Source: Cubamyces lactineus
Taxonomy: Eukaryota > Basidiomycota > Agaricomycetes > Polyporales > Polyporaceae
Length of the DNA stretch: 64,000 bases
Direction: 5' to 3'
NCBI GenBank assembly: GCA_022376465.1
Contig: JACDTU010000004.1
Span: 1,426,001 to 1,490,000, forward strand
Positions 21,148 to 35,100 of this stretch are shown one piece after another. The notes under the pieces are model-generated. The model did not search any database and was not told the origin of the DNA. It was given only the letters and a program-made list of their open reading frames with translations. Each line of letters opens with the position of its first letter. Position 1 is the stretch's first letter. Made by a program: the position numbers and the translations under genes.

Positions 21148-24100
21148 ATGGCTGCTGGAAAGAAGCGCGTTCTGGACGAGGCGTCAAGTACTCCGAAAGC
21201 CAAGAAGACGAAGACGGATACACCGTCCAAGAAATCCGTAGAAAAGGCTCCAAAACCTGCACAGCCAGTGTCGACCCTTATTGCGGACGAAATTGATTTC
21301 CCGCGTGGTGGAGGAACTTCTCTGACGCCATTGGAAGTTAAAGCGCTACGCGCAGAGGCCGTGAAGGAGGCAGACAAGGAACTATTTGAGGTGAGGGTTA
21401 AGTTATGCTTACAGCCTCTGAATAACATTCAATGTCTCATGCAACCTTAGGATGCTGCGAAGGAGACCTCGACCAAGCGGAGGCGGAAGTCAGAAGCCGG
21501 GGGAAAGTCGAAGGCTTTGGACAAGGATGGCAAGAAAGCGTCGGGCATTCGGATAGAGCATCTCAACTACAAGGTATGTCTATACATCCCCTAACATATT
21601 TCCACGTGTCTTGTTTGTTCACTCATATATTTCCAGCGAGTTGTTGTAGGCATGAAGATCTTGGGACAGGTAGTCGCGGTGGAACCACTAGCTCTCATCG
21701 TCTCCCTTCCCAATCAGCTCTTTGCCCATGTCCCCATCACTCAGATATCCAACCAACTCACCCAGGTCCTGGAGAGCATGGATGACGTCGAGATGCAATC
21801 CTCAGACGACGAGGAAGAGGCGTCGTCGTCTCGTGTACCTGACCTGTACGAGATCTTCCGCCCGGGACAGTACGTTCGTGCTGTGGTCACAGCGGTACAC
21901 GCACCCGGGGCTACTGAAGTGACGGCCCTTGGGCGTGTACGAGACGAGATTCAAAAGGCGAGCAGACGGGTAGAGCTGAGCCTTGTGCCAGAGAAGGTCA
22001 ATGAAGGAGTGGCCAAGGGAGATTTGCATCCCGGTTTCGTCAGTGCATCTCGTTTCTCTCATGGTATATCTCACTGAACGTTTGGCAGAGTCTTTCGGCG
22101 GCCGTCAAGAGTGTAGAGGATCACGGGTATATCCTTGACATGGGTATCTCCGACGTCTCTGGATTCCTATCCTTCAAGGAGGCACAGAAGGGCCCTTTCG
22201 ATGGTGACAAGAAACTTCACGTCGGGCGTTTGCTTGATGTGACGGTATCCAAAATGTCCGGCAATGGACGAACTTGCAATGTCCTTGTGGAGGAGCGGGC
22301 TCTTCGCTCTGCTTCGGTATGACAATCATGCCGATGTTCAGGGTCATAGCTAACAGCTGCTTGTAGCTTACGGAAGTCAGTAGCGTTAGTTCGATCGTCC
22401 CTGGAGCCCTCGTGCAGTCATTAGTGACGGCCGTCCAACCAGATGGACTGATTCTGCAAGTACTTGGCTTCTTCGACGGTACAGTGGACCAGTTCCACCT
22501 CCCTCCGGGAGACCCAGAGGATCACTACAAAGTTGGGCAGAAAGTCAAGGCCAGGATATTATACGACATTAGCCCTTCTTCCCCACCACGGTTCGCTCTC
22601 TCGTTAGCGGATCATATCGTGAATTACGATACGAAGAGCGTGGCTTCTGACACCGCCGCGACTGATCTTCGCGAAGCATATCCTGTCGGTACCATTTTGG
22701 AGGCCGTCAAGGTTGTCAGGGTGGAGAGTGAACGAGGCCTCGTCGTCGAGGTCGGGTCGGGCGTGGAGGGCTTTGTACATGTACGTCTTGCCCCTGTCGT
22801 CGTAGCGTCCGCCCTAACTGTTCTTTTCAGATCTCACAAGTCGCCGATGAACATGTTCCCACCCTTTCGAGCATCTCTGGTGCTTGGAAGGTCGGTACTG
22901 TGCATCGAGCACGGGTCACTGGCTACTTCCCACTTGATGGTATCCTCCAGCTCTCTCTCCGGCCATCCGTGCTTGCACAGAAGTTCTTGCAAGTTGCCGA
23001 CGTCCAAGTCGGGGAAGTTATCAAAGGCACGATCAAGAAGCTCACTGACTCCGCATTGTTTGTTTCGATCTCCGGCAACGTGGATGGTGTCGTTTGGCCC
23101 AATCACTACGCGGACATCACACTGAAGCACCCTCAAAAACGTTTCAAGCCAGGCAGTAGCATCAAGTGTCGTGTAAGTCTTTGTTCGATCTCATCTCTTG
23201 TAAATCTCATCCATTTGCGGCAGGTCCTTGTCGTAGATCCCGAGCGCAAAAGGATCGCCCTTACTGCCAAGAAGACGCTTGTCGAGTCGAATTTGCCAAT
23301 AGTTGCTCAGCTCAGCGATGCTCAAGTCGGCTTAGTGACACACGCTGTTGTCTTCAAGGTCTCCGAGAAAAGCCTGCAAGTCGAGTTCTATAATAACCTG
23401 AAGGCAATCGTACCGGCTCGTGAAGCAAGGTATTTACGATGAGCGTATGACCTGTCGCGCGGTCGCTCACAAACAGTCTACTAGCGAAACTGCGCTATCA
23501 TCGCTAACTGCTGCATTCCCCGTTGGCAAGCCGGTGCAAGTCCGCATAACCGCCATAGATCCAGAGACCGGCCGCATAACCGCAAGTATACGTCAAGCCT
23601 CCCCGAACTACAAGTCAGCCATTATCGATATCAGTGGCGTCGATATCGGTGACATCGTCGAAGGTGTGGTCTCCGACATCCGCAAGGACAAGGCAGTCGT
23701 CACCCTCCAGCCCACGCAGGTCACGGCGTTGTTGTCCCTCACCAACCTCGCCAACCGCAGGGAGATCTCGGTGGCGCAGCTGCGTTCAGCGTTGAAGGTC
23801 GGCGACAAGCTACAAGATTTGGTAGTCACGTCTAGGAACCCTGAGAAGGGCTTCGTCCTTGTTGCAACCAAGCCTAAGGAGAAGGAGGCCCTGCTGCAGA
23901 AGAACCATCTTTCGTTGGATACTGTACAGCCTGGGCAACTGGTTGGCGGTCGCGTCCTACGACACAACCGCCATGGTGCGCTGATCAAGCTCACCAACTC
24001 CATCACCGGCATCTTGCACCCGACGGACGCCGCAGACGACTACGAGAACGGCAAGCCCTTCCCCGCAGTGGACTCGGTCTTGAAGGCTACGGTGCTCTCG

Positions 24101-26344
24101 GTCGACAAGGAGAGGCGTCAACTGACCCTGTCCACCCGCATGTCGCGCCTCTTCCCCTCGCAGAACAAGCCGATTGTCGACCGCGAGATCACCAGCTTGG
24201 AAGACCTCAAGGTCGGCGACACCGTCCGTGGATTCATTAAGAGTGTTGCGGAGCACGGTCTGTTTGTGACGCTGGGTCGCGAAATCGATGCCCGCGTGCA
24301 AATCAAGGAGCTCTTCGACGATGTGTGTATAGGCGCATTAAGAGCAATATATGGTGCTGACCACTTTCTTATCTAGTATGTCAAGGACTGGAAGAGCCGA
24401 TTCTCGGTCAACCAGCTCGTGAAAGGCCGGATTCTCAGGTACGGTGCCCTCAAAAGATAGAAGTCGTAAAGGCTAACGCGATCCATAGCATCAACGCCGA
24501 GAAGAAACAGGTCGAGATGTCCTTCCGTTCTGGCGACTTGAAGCGCGACAACCGTAATCAGCTCAGCCTATCGGATCTGTCAGAAGGGCAGAAAATCGAC
24601 GGACGCGTCAAGAGGGTCGAAGACTATGGTCTCTTCATCGAGATCGAAGGTTCTAAACTGAGTGGTCTTTGTCACAAATCTGAGGTTCGTGCCCCTCATG
24701 CTTGACGCTCTCCAACGTTCTGACCACGACCCCCTTGCAGCTTTCGGACAACAAGGATGCCGATGTCACGTTGGCTCTCCGAAGCTTCCGCGAAGGGGAC
24801 AAGGTTAAGGCCGTGATTCTCTCGATAGATCAGGAGAAACGCCGGATATCCTTTGGCTTGAAGCCTTCTTACTTTGAGGAGAAGGACTTCGAACAGGAGG
24901 ATTCTGAGTCCGAATCGGAGGAGCAGGCTGCTGAGCCTCTGGGCGTTGTGGACGACGCAGAAGAGTCTGATCCCGCTGAAGATGACGAAGAAGGCTCTGA
25001 GGACGACGAGGAGCAGGACGACGACGTGGGCTCCGATAACGATTCAGATGACAACGAGGATGCGGCTATGGACGTTGACCTCAGCATGGATTTGCAGAAG
25101 CCATCGGAGAGTACTGCGCCTGCATCGGCAAGTACACCACAGGAGACGCTCAATCTCGAGAATGGCTTCCAGTGGTCTGCCCCTCAACCAGGAGAGAACG
25201 TCAACATGGAGTCTGACGAGGACAGTGACGAGGACGACCAGGCGGAGAGCAAGAAGAAAAAGAAGAAGCGCAAGGAGATCGAGCTGGACCTGACCGCGGA
25301 CATGCACACCAAGGTGCCCGAGTCCAACGCTGATTTTGAACGTCTCCTCCTTGGCTCTCCCAACTCGTCGTACCTGTGGATTCAGTACATGTCCTTCCAG
25401 CTGCAGATCTCGGAGATTGACAAGGCCCGTGAGATCGCCAAGCGCGCTTTGAAGACGATCAACTTCCGGGAGGAGCAGGAGAAGCTGAACGTCTGGATAG
25501 CCTTACTCAATCTGGAGAACGTCTACGGTACCGACGAGTCGCTCGAGTCCACGTTTAAAGACGCCGCGCGTCACAATGACTCCAAGACGGTTCACCTGCG
25601 CATGGCAGAGATCTTCGAGCAGAGCGACAAGCCCGAGGTAAGCGTCACGACTCCAAATCACGAGAAATGCCTACTGACGGCCTGTCTGCAGAAAGCCGAG
25701 GAGCAATTCAAGAGGACTGTCAAGAAGTTCTCTCAGAGCTCGAAGGTTTGGACCTTGTTCGCGGAGCACTACCTCAAGCGTGGCATGGTGGAGGAGGCGC
25801 GAAAGCTCTTGCCTCGTAGCTTGCAGAGCCTCGAGAAGCACAAACGTAAGGAACCATGCAGCGTACCCTAGCTACCCCATCCTTACACAGTGTTTCTGTA
25901 GACTTGAAGACCATCTGCAAGTTTGCTCAGCTAGAGTACAAGCTGGGCGACCCAGAACGGGGCAAGACCATCTTCGAAGGCATCGTTGACTCGCATCCCA
26001 AGCGCTGGGACATGTGGTCGATCTACGTCGACATGGAGGCAGGACAGGGCGACATTATGAGCATCAGGTAAATCATGACCATTAATCGCACATCGACATT
26101 TATTCTGACCGGCATCTCAGGAACCTCTTCAATCGCGTGCTAGCCTTGAAGATGACGAGCCACAAGGCAAAGTCAGTATCATTTCCTGTGTATCACAGTC
26201 ATGTACTGACATGCTTTGTACAGATCATTCTTCAAAAAGTGGCTAGAGCTCGAACGTCGGTTGGGCGACGAAGAGGGGCAAGCCGATGTCAAGGCAAAGG
26301 CCATCGAATGGACGCAACGTGCAGCGGGTACTTCAGAATCATGA
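21148..26344 (+). CDS. RRP5: rRNA biogenesis protein RRP5 (PDCD11)
   Basis: About fifteen exons with short introns. A basic N-terminus (MAAGKKRVLDEASS, AKKTKTDTPSKK) is followed by a long series of S1 RNA-binding domains, visible as repeated units such as VGMKILGQVVAVEPLALIVSLP, VGKPVQVRITAIDPETGRITAS and VGDTVRGFIKSVAEHGLFVTL. An acidic linker lies at about 24890-25250 (EDDEEGSEDDEEQDDDVGS). The C-terminal part has HAT (half-a-TPR) repeats: ADFERLLLGSPNSSYLWIQY, LNVWIALLNLENVYG, VWTLFAEHYLKRG, RWDMWSIYVDME. This S1-plus-HAT layout is unique to Rrp5, a nucleolar factor needed for both 18S and 5.8S pre-rRNA processing. The final exon is joined by a small intron giving KAKSFFKKWLELE, and the stop is at 26342-26344. 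The gene is convergent with the kelch gene downstream. Confidence 0.92.
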
Positions 26345-26562
26345 GCTTGGCATATTTGTACTGTATCTCGGACCATCTACTCGCATGCATCCCCTTCATC
26401 GATGTGTCGTGCAAATTAGTATATTCAATCGCAACTATACCGCATAGACAGCAAAGAACATTATGATACGAGAGATAGAGACGAGACGGGGTAGAAACGA
26501 GCGTGCGCGAACGAGACGGCGATATCGAGGGTATATGCCAGCATAAATAGAACGAAAGGAGG

Positions 26563-29500
26563 TCATGACCGGGACCGTGTGCGCTCGTGCCCCTGCGAAG
26601 GAGAATCGTAATCAAGGACCGGCCTGCGACTGCTCATGGAGCTGGCCAGCTGGCGCTGCCAGTCGTCCAGTTCGCTCGAAAGGTGTTCGAAGGCCATAGC
26701 GTTTTCCGAACTTGATGTGCTCGTTCGGCGTTCCGAGAAGCCTGAGACAGGGCGACCAGATCCGAAGGTGGGCTGGTCGACCGCGAGGAGGAGCTCGATC
26801 TTGTGCGACAGCTGCTCGTTTTCTCGTTTGAGGTTGGTGTTTTCGTTGCTCAGTTGCTCCAGGACAGTCTCGCTGTGTCCGCCCCGAGCGACAACGAGCG
26901 CGTTCTGCAGTCGCTCAACCTCCTGCTCCAGGTCGTCGATGCGCGACATGCGCTCGTCCGCCTCCCGGTTCGACTGGATGACATTGTCCCGCATGTGCTC
27001 GAGATCCTGCTCCAAGGTGTCTATCCGGGCGCGGAGGTCCTTGTTGTCGCCGTTGAGGCGTTGGACTTGACGCTGAGCGTCCTGCAATTGATTCCGCAAG
27101 AACTCGTTGCTGTCATCTGAGGAGGGCGTTCCGCGGCCGTTGAGGCCTCGGAGCCGCATGCTCGGTGAGCCGCGGTCCAGCTCTGCCTGCATGCTCTGAT
27201 TGAGGGTCTTCTGCTTGTTCAGCTCCTCCTTCATCTTGCGCATGGTCTTCTCCGTAGCCCTGATTGATGATCAGTGAAGGAAGTAACACCAGGAGATGAT
27301 ATCACGTACTTTACGTAGTGCACCGCAAGCTGATAATCATCCTCGAGCTGTTGGAGACGCGCCTTGTAGCTCTTCTCGGTCTCCTCTAGCTGCTGCTCGA
27401 GCTCGGTCACCCGGGCCTCGGACGCAGCGTCAACGCCATTGCGACGGGAAGGGCTCTGCGTCGTACGGATGCGATCGAGCTGAGCAGAGAGGGACTCGAC
27501 CTGGCTCTCGGCATCCTGCTTCTGCTGGAACAGAGTCTGCGACTCCCGCTCGGCGATTTCGAGTGCGCGCGCGCGCTCTGCGAGCCTGTCCTCCAACTCC
27601 TGGATGCGCGCCGACATGACGTCGTCTGCGCGGAGCGGGTTGCCATCGTCGTCCTCGGCGACGATACCGTTGGCGGCCAGGTAGTTGCGCATAGCCTCCA
27701 GACGCATGGTGGCAGCCATCGCTTCCTTAGCCTTCGACGCCAGCTCCGCTTCCTTGGCGTTCAACTCCTTGCGCAGGCGACCACCGTCGGCAAGCGCCAT
27801 GGAGTACTGCGTACGGAACCCAACGACCTGAGAGCGCAGAGAGAGGGTCTCCGTCTCGGCCTCGCGTACCTTATGACGGTGATTAGCCAGCTCCTTGTGA
27901 GCCTCATCTGCGCGGTGCGAAGCATCCTTGAGCATATCGCGAAGCGACGCGATCTCGGCCTGAAGTGCATCGACCTTCTCCTGGTGTCCCCGAGTGAGGC
28001 GGTCCTCCTCAGCCCGCAGCTCCTGGTGGTAGTCGAGGAGCTTGCCCAAGTTGCCGGTGGTCGTCGCACGGAACGCATCCGCCTCCTCGCGAGACTGGGC
28101 CCAGGAGTTCTCGACATCCGCCAGGCGTACGCGCGCGTTCTCGATTTCGGTTGTGCGGGCCTCAAGGTCGCCGCGGAGCTCGACGATATCCGCCTCCAAC
28201 TGAGCGATCCTGTCGCGAGCACGGCTGTACTTCGCGTCGACGTCGTCCGCACGAGAGGTGGCAGCGTCCAGGGCGGTGCGCATCTGGTCGAGGGCACGAA
28301 CGTGCTGGTCGTGCGAGTGCAAGAGCTCGTCGAGCTTAGCCTGTGCCTTGACGTAGTCTGCCTCACGCTGCTCGGCGATCGAGGTTTGCTCCAGGAGCTT
28401 CTCGGATTGCTCTCTGAGCAGAGTCTCCAAGACGGCGTTGCGCTCACGAAGCGAGTTCTGCTCCTCCGCATTACGCTCATGCGCCTGGGCGAGAGTGTCC
28501 GCCCGCTTGGACGCGTCGTCCGCCCGCGCCTCAGCTTGCTCGAGAAGGGTAGTCTGTAGCGAGAGCGAGTCGTTCAGCTCCTTAATCTTGCGGTCGCGCT
28601 CAGCTTGGCCGGAAAGGGCCGCAGCAAGTTGACGCTCGAGATCGGTAGCGCGCTCACGCTCAAGCTTCACGACCTCGCTCTCTGAGGACGCCTCAAGAGC
28701 AGCGAGCTTGGCCCTGTAGAAGGCGGCCTCCTGAACCGCACTGGCTCGCATGCGCTCGGCTTCCTGCACTCGTTCTGACGCATCCCGAGCTCTATCGGAG
28801 ACGGTCGCCTGCAAAAAAAAACATCAGCATGAGCGCACTGCGGTGACCTGAAGCTCCGTTGCTACGTACCTGGATCTTCGCCTTGAGCTGCTTCAGGTTG
28901 ATTACCATCTCCGTGACCTTCCTGCTATCGATGTCGTCATCGTCCGCGCGGGACGCCAGCTCTTCCTCGGACTCCGCGTAAATGTAACCAGAGCGTTCAG
29001 CCTTGAGCAGAGCGGCCTTCATCCAAGCCTCCTTCTTCTTGAGCGCCTCGACTTCGGCCTCCTTGTCCTTCAGGTCCCGGATAAGATCGGCGGTCAGGTT
29101 GCCAGTCGAGCCCGGCTTCGTGTGAGAGAATCCGTTGATAGTAGGCGAACTGGGCTTGTAGAACGACTCCAGTGTTCCCTTAGATCGGTCGACTACAGGA
29201 GAAGGGCTACGTGCGTTGGTGCCGTTTCGGGACATCATGACGCTAGCCAGGCTTGCCTGGGGGCCACTGGGGTCGTAGACGTCGGACGAGACACCTTGAG
29301 AGGGGGACACAGCCCGGCTACCCGTCGTGGTAGGGCTCTTCGCGCGGGCGCCGTCAGGAGAGACAGCACTCTCACGTATGGCAGGTTCCATGTGTTCCGG
29401 ACTGCTCTCGCCATCGAACTCATCGTCGCGCGCCCTGCCCTTGCCCTTGTTCGAGACGATCTGTTGAGGCTGGATAACACCATTGGGCGTCTTCGAGCGA

Positions 29501-31431
29501 CCAGCCGGCGAGACAGCGCGACGCATCTCCTCGCTCTCCGATCCTGGCTCGTATGTTGGAGAAATAGGGCGGCCCGCGTTGGCGTTCTGCGCACCCGGCT
29601 CAATAGGGGCCTTCTGAGCAGGTTGAGGACCGACCGTCGACTTCCTTCCATTGAGCGAAGCAGGGGGCGGCTTGTTCGAATCAGGGTACTTGATGTGTTC
29701 TGCCGGCATCTTCAGTGACGCGAGCACAACAGTAGTTCAGGTACAACTCACTGGTATCAAGCACGTGAACCACAGTCGGATCCTCGGGCTTCTGGCTGTT
29801 CATTGACTCCCCGCCAAGGCCTCCGAGCACAAATACCCGCGAACCCATCGATGCCATAGCATGCCCTGACCTGGGGGAGGGCGCAGGTCCCATCTTCTGG
29901 AACATGTACCATCTTTGGTCTGGAGTACCCCGTGAGCAGCCGTAGTAACTGCGCAGGTCAGAGAGCACTTACTGGAGATTTTGAACGCGCCGAGGTCCCC
30001 GAGATCTTTGCCATCCACTCCCCGACCGCCAAAGACATATACAACGTCGTCAACCATGGCCGCCGAATGGCCCTCACGAGGCGAAGGAATAAAGCCGATG
30101 CAAGTCAATTCCGTCCATGTATTCGTTGTTGTGTCGAACGCCCACGTGTCATTGTAATGGTACTGACAATCCGTTCCGCCGAATCTAAATGGAATATGAG
30201 GACATGCGCGATGTGAGATGAGGTGAAAAGACCCACAGGATGATCTTCTCTCCATATGTGACACAGATATGGCTCGTACGTTTCGGTGGACGAGGAGATC
30301 CTTCAACCGGCTCTACAAGCTCCCAGGTAGCCTTCGTCCTCACTGGAGATCATTGTCAACTCGATCATCAGTTACAGTGAGATAGATTGAAGACTCACAA
30401 GAGTTGAGGTCAAAGGACCACAGATCGTTCAGAAACTCTCCATCTACCTGTCCTCCAAATACATAGAACTTCGAGCCAACCATCGTCACAGCATGTCCAT
30501 ACCGCCCAACGGGGGATGGCCCGTAGACCGCGACTCGGGTCCACTCCCGCGTTACTAGGGTACAGTTAGAGCTCTCCCTCATTCATGACATGTATATGTG
30601 ACTCACCGAGATTCAGCAAATACAAGCCGTCATCCTGCTTATCCCCGGGCTTCGATTTACTACTCGTCTTTGTGTCACCACCCCAGACAATCAAGACGCT
30701 CCCAACCAGGGCGCTTGCATGACCAACACGGGGAGAGGGGATCTCACCCGTCGTTTGGAGCAGTGTTGCGGACAAGTCTCGGACAGAGATCAGGTAGAGG
30801 TCATTTCGCACTGTTTCCCGAACGAGACCACCAAAGAGGAAGAGCTCTCCGGATGATGTTGCGTTGACGGGCAGTGCATGGCCGTATCTGGGAAATGGTG
30901 ACGGAGAAGGCGAAGTGGGAGGTGCTACGCCTGGCTTCGGGATGGTGACTGGAGGCGGTAGCTGTAGCCGACGCTGTGACCAAGGGTAGGCCGGGCGTTG
31001 TTGAGGTGGCCCTTGCTGCTGGCCTGCTGGCTGAGTTGGCTGAGACTGCATGCCGTTGGGGCCTTGTGGTGGGGCCTGCCCGTTGGGAGCAGGACGCTGG
31101 GACTGCTGGGAGATGCTTGGCTGGACACCGTTCACGGCAGGAGATGGGCTGCCTCTGCCATTGAGACCGCTAAGGCGGAAGCGATCAGACTGGCGTCGCA
31201 TATGGGGGGCACGGGGAGGGACTCGTGGGTGGACAGCGGGGGTGGTGGGTGTTTGAACAAGAAGAAAGATGCGTACCTGTCGTAGCTGGTCTCCTTGGCC
31301 AGCTGTTTTTGCGTCTGCTGTTGGCCTTGCGGCTGTTGCTGTATCTGAGCGAGGGCGGCACTGGCCGATGATTGGGTGACTGTAGTGCTGGCTGATTGTT
31401 GGGTATGCTTCTTCCTGCTGAAGAAGGACAT
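26563..31431 (-). CDS. Tea1-like kelch-repeat coiled-coil polarity protein
   Basis: A large multi-exon gene. The N-terminus (MSFFSRKKHTQQ, start 31431) is Gln/Pro-rich. Next come about six kelch repeats forming a propeller: RYGHALPVNATSSGELFLFGG, PSPRVGHASALVGSVLIVWGG, PVGRYGHAVTMVGSKFYVFGG, FGGTDCQYHYNDTWAFD, PSPREGHSAAMVDDVVYVFGG and PSPRSGHAMASMGSRVFVLGG. A Ser/Pro-rich linker leads into several hundred residues of coiled coil (for example LEQQLEETEKSYKARLQQLE). This matches Tea1 of fission yeast and Kel1/Kel2 of budding yeast, which mark growing cell ends. Some repeats are split by introns near TREWTRV. The in-frame ATG further upstream (about 31689) is less likely because it runs over the transposon end. 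The stop at 26563 is about 220 bases from the RRP5 stop. Confidence 0.88.
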
Positions 31432-31660
31432 TCTTCTGCCACGGCCTCCTAGAATGGACTGTATGGCTGCAGAGTGGGAGGCGGAGAGCGCAGAGGGCGG
31501 GGGAGGATGGAAGGGAGGGACGAGCGCTGCAGGCCCGCCTGGAGGTGGAACGAAAGCGGCAAAGCCAGAAAGCGAGCGAGAGCACTCGTCGTCGTTCCTG
31601 GACTCACTCTCACTTGAACCTTCCCGCGCCTCTCGCTCGATAGCAACCGCCTCCGCTGAT

Positions 31661-31682
31661 AGTGGGGGCCGGCAATTCCTGC
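31661..31682 (+). repeat. Left terminal inverted repeat of the transposon
   Basis: Starts AGTGGGGGCCGGCAAT and continues TCCTGC. It pairs with 35502-35523 on the opposite strand. Confidence 0.8.
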
Positions 31683-31723
31683 GGCCCATCTGATGTTTGT
31701 ATGTGTTGACGATTCGATGGGCG

Positions 31724-31731
31724 CTTATATA
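31724..31731 (-). promoter_or_regulatory. Outward-facing TATA-like box inside the transposon
   Basis: The minus strand reads TATATAAG about 50 bases inside the left inverted repeat and about 300 bases before the start codon of the minus-strand kelch gene. It points out of the element towards that gene. Use as a promoter is inference. Confidence 0.4.
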
Positions 31732-32150
31732 GATGTGGTAGACGAAGTGCATGAAGTATTGGGATCCGTCAACAGGCCTAAGGTCGTCTGAAATGTGCAG
31801 GACTGAGAGATATAACCCGTAACTACAATATCTTCATGAAATTTGGACTGTGAAGGTGATCCATGGTGGAAATCCGATGTAAATCTAGCCTACCCCAGCC
31901 TCATAACACCAAACATCCTGAAGATATGTTACAAAATATAGAATAGACTTGCATTGTACTGCATAAGACTTCGCGCGAACTGTTGTTGAGGCTGCAAACT
32001 TCGCGCATGGTTGGAGCTTCAGGCGCCCGCGTGCACCTCTACGCGCGATGGCACACAGGCGCCACCGACGCGACGCGACAGTCACGTGGACCCACAATGG
32101 TAGTTTCGGGACTCCTCCGCACATTGGGACTAGGGCCCTAGGCAGCGAGA

Positions 32151-35100
32151 ATGGCGGAGGAATGCTGCATTTGTTTGACAGTACCTCTGCCTAAGGTGAG
32201 TAAGTCAGTTGTAGCAATGAGCAACACATACCAATGTATGTTATGCCAGATATGGGTCATGCACCTCGCAGTCAATACCGCCATAAACGGCGTACTCAAG
32301 CGCAACGGGACGCGCTCGCCCGGGTACATGCCGTGCGACATTCCAGATCTAACAAGGAAAATAGTGAGCCTGTCATCCAACAGGTGAGCAAGAGCCTTCT
32401 AGACACAGTTCAATGACTTACTGTGTTGGTAGCCTGCTGCTGAGGTTCAAGCGCACCCGCATCCTCTTGGGACGGACGTAGCCAACCGCATGCCCAGCCT
32501 ATCAACAGAACAGCTTGCATCAGAGCTTGAACAGGTGAAGAAGGACAAGATGTACCTACAAGAACGCCTCAAGACATTCGAAAAAAGGCACCATAATGAA
32601 CGCCGACAGCTTGGTAGAGCGGTCCGAGCTGCTGCGAAGCTTCGGGAGAAGCTGAAAAGCTGTCGGGTGTCAGAAAAGCGTGCCCTCAAGATGCGAGAGT
32701 CCTCCCGGATCGCTGCTGTGCGCGCTAACGAAAGGGCCCAGAGGGACGTTGTGACCGTCCTAGGGAGGATGGCTGACGAACGAGACACCCTTCAGTCGAA
32801 TCTGCAAAGCTGCCGCTCGAAGATCCGTGCCCTCGAGAAGCAGTGCGCACGCTTCCCGCTAATCCTGGAGACCCGAATTGCAAAGGCGAAGGTAGCTCCC
32901 ACAGTCTTCCGCCTCAAACGGAAGGGTATCTACACCACAGAAGCCCGGATGCTTGCTCGTCTTCTCATCAGCTCTGGATGTGCTCAGGAGAAGGTCGGCC
33001 GACTTGTCCAGCAGTTCGGCCGCATCTTCGGGTGCCATGTAAAAGAGCAGATGAGTGCACATACCATCCGAAGAGCGGTGTTTGAAGGGTGCATTGCGAG
33101 CGACATTCAAATTGGACATGAGATAGCAACATCATCATGTGAGCAACATCCAAAGTGTCATGATATCACAGTGGGACTTACTACTATGAGCATAGCTGTA
33201 ACAATCAGCGGGGATGGGACGACCCATCGGCATGTTAATTACGAAGCCCGACATATGGTCGTCCGTGCACCGGAAACGTACTCATCTGAGTCATCCGAGT
33301 CACCGGTGGAAGGGACAGACCCGCTACAGGCAGTGCCCAAGAATCGCCTGATTGGCGTCGAGTCATCTGTGGACCACACAAGTGAGACGCAGTCCCGTGG
33401 CTGGAAGAGCAAGCTCGCAGACATCACATCGAAGTTCAATAACTCACCATTTGCGAAGCGTGCTGGACAGACACTCTCGATCGAGGAGTGCGGGAGGAAA
33501 CTCGCTGGCATGGGAGGGGATCATGCTGCAGACCAATTCAAAACCACTGACCTGCTTGCCGCATGGAAGAGGGACATGACGTACCTGGTCCTAGCACGCG
33601 AACACCTTGAGGCCAGTTCTCCCGCACTTGGGACGCTTGTTGCTGATGCGGGTGCCGCTGCCATTCAGTCGGTCGGGGGCGAAGATGCTTGGATGGTCTT
33701 GTCGGACGAAGAACGGGTTGCCATTACTGCGGAGGAGATTGAGCGCGCTAGAATGATGCTTGGGAAGTCGCTTCTCGAGGCCTTACCTGAGGCGGAACAG
33801 CGACCTCTTGATCTGTTTCTGCGGCTAGGGTGTGCTATGCACAAGGATCTCAACAGCGTCAAGGGCGGAAATGCAGCAATGATGGCTGAATGGGCTAACC
33901 TTGGTGTCCCTCCTCCTATTCTCCTTGCCAACAAGCAGAACGCCTCTACTCTCCGTGACATCGATGTTGATGCCATCGTTGGCGCGTCGTCGCTTATCCT
34001 GCACGAGGAGCTCAATCCAGCGGAGTTGCGTGCCCTCGAGAGTTCAGCCCGTGGTGGGGTGAAGACGGCGAGCCTAGCAGGTGCAATCTTCAATCACAAG
34101 GACGATAAGAAAGGACAACATGATGCTTACACATCGTACTTTCGCGAACTGGTTGGACAACCTCTACGCTTCCCTGATACGAGCAACACTCGCTACCAGT
34201 CGTACTGCGCAGCTGCCGCAGAGTTGCTTGTACACCGGGAGGAGTACCTTGGCTTTCTAGAGGTGGTGCGAGATCAGAAACAGCGTCCGGGGTTCAACCA
34301 CATGGAAGAAAACGTCTACAATGCCTTGCAAGACGTACCAACCTTGACTGAGCTCGCCGCGCTGACCCTCTATGCACAAGCCATCACCCAGCCCTATATC
34401 CGGGTAGCGCGCCGTCACCAGAATGGCCTGCTGCTCGGGCCTCTTCACCATCGGCTGAAAACGCATATTCAGTCGTTGATCGACAATCCTGACCTACTGC
34501 TCTCTGCCGGTGCAACCTTCCACACGGCTAGTCTGGATGGGCTGGACTGGGAACACCCAGAAGCGGTTAGTACAGTTCTCAAGATGGCCCCAAGTCTACC
34601 ATACCTCAAGCCGATCTTCGTCGCATTCCTGCGGGGAGCTCTTACTACGTGGACGCGATTCACGCAGGAATTCGCCCCTGGAGGGGCCATTGACCGCGCG
34701 TCCGATGCTGAACGTGACGCCGCTTGGATTTTCCCCACAAACGACCACAACGAGGGAGCGCTGGGACGTTTTCGCGTGTGGGCTCGCTCTCATCCGAATG
34801 GAACAGAGGCCTACTACAATGCGCAAGCAAGGGTCAGCCACAATCAGACCGAAGAATTCATGGCCGTTCACCTCACCAGTGAAGATGATCAGAAGTATCT
34901 GCGGGCCGCTGCCAGGGAACTAGACTCAAGCGGTCATGCAGCTGAGCGACGACGAGAGCGCGTTCGCCACGCAGTGCAGACCGCAGCACGCGCTGCTCGA
35001 GAACGACAAGAGCGGATGCGGAAGGCGGCAGAGGCTCAGGCTAAGGTGGATGCCACGGTGCTGATCCTGGAGGCCGACCTCTTGGTGGGGTTGACGAAGG

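Noticed and set aside
27873..28559. 228-residue plus-strand frame rich in Leu and Val
   Set aside because: Antisense to the coiled-coil region of the large kelch gene; coiled-coil codons produce long antisense frames.
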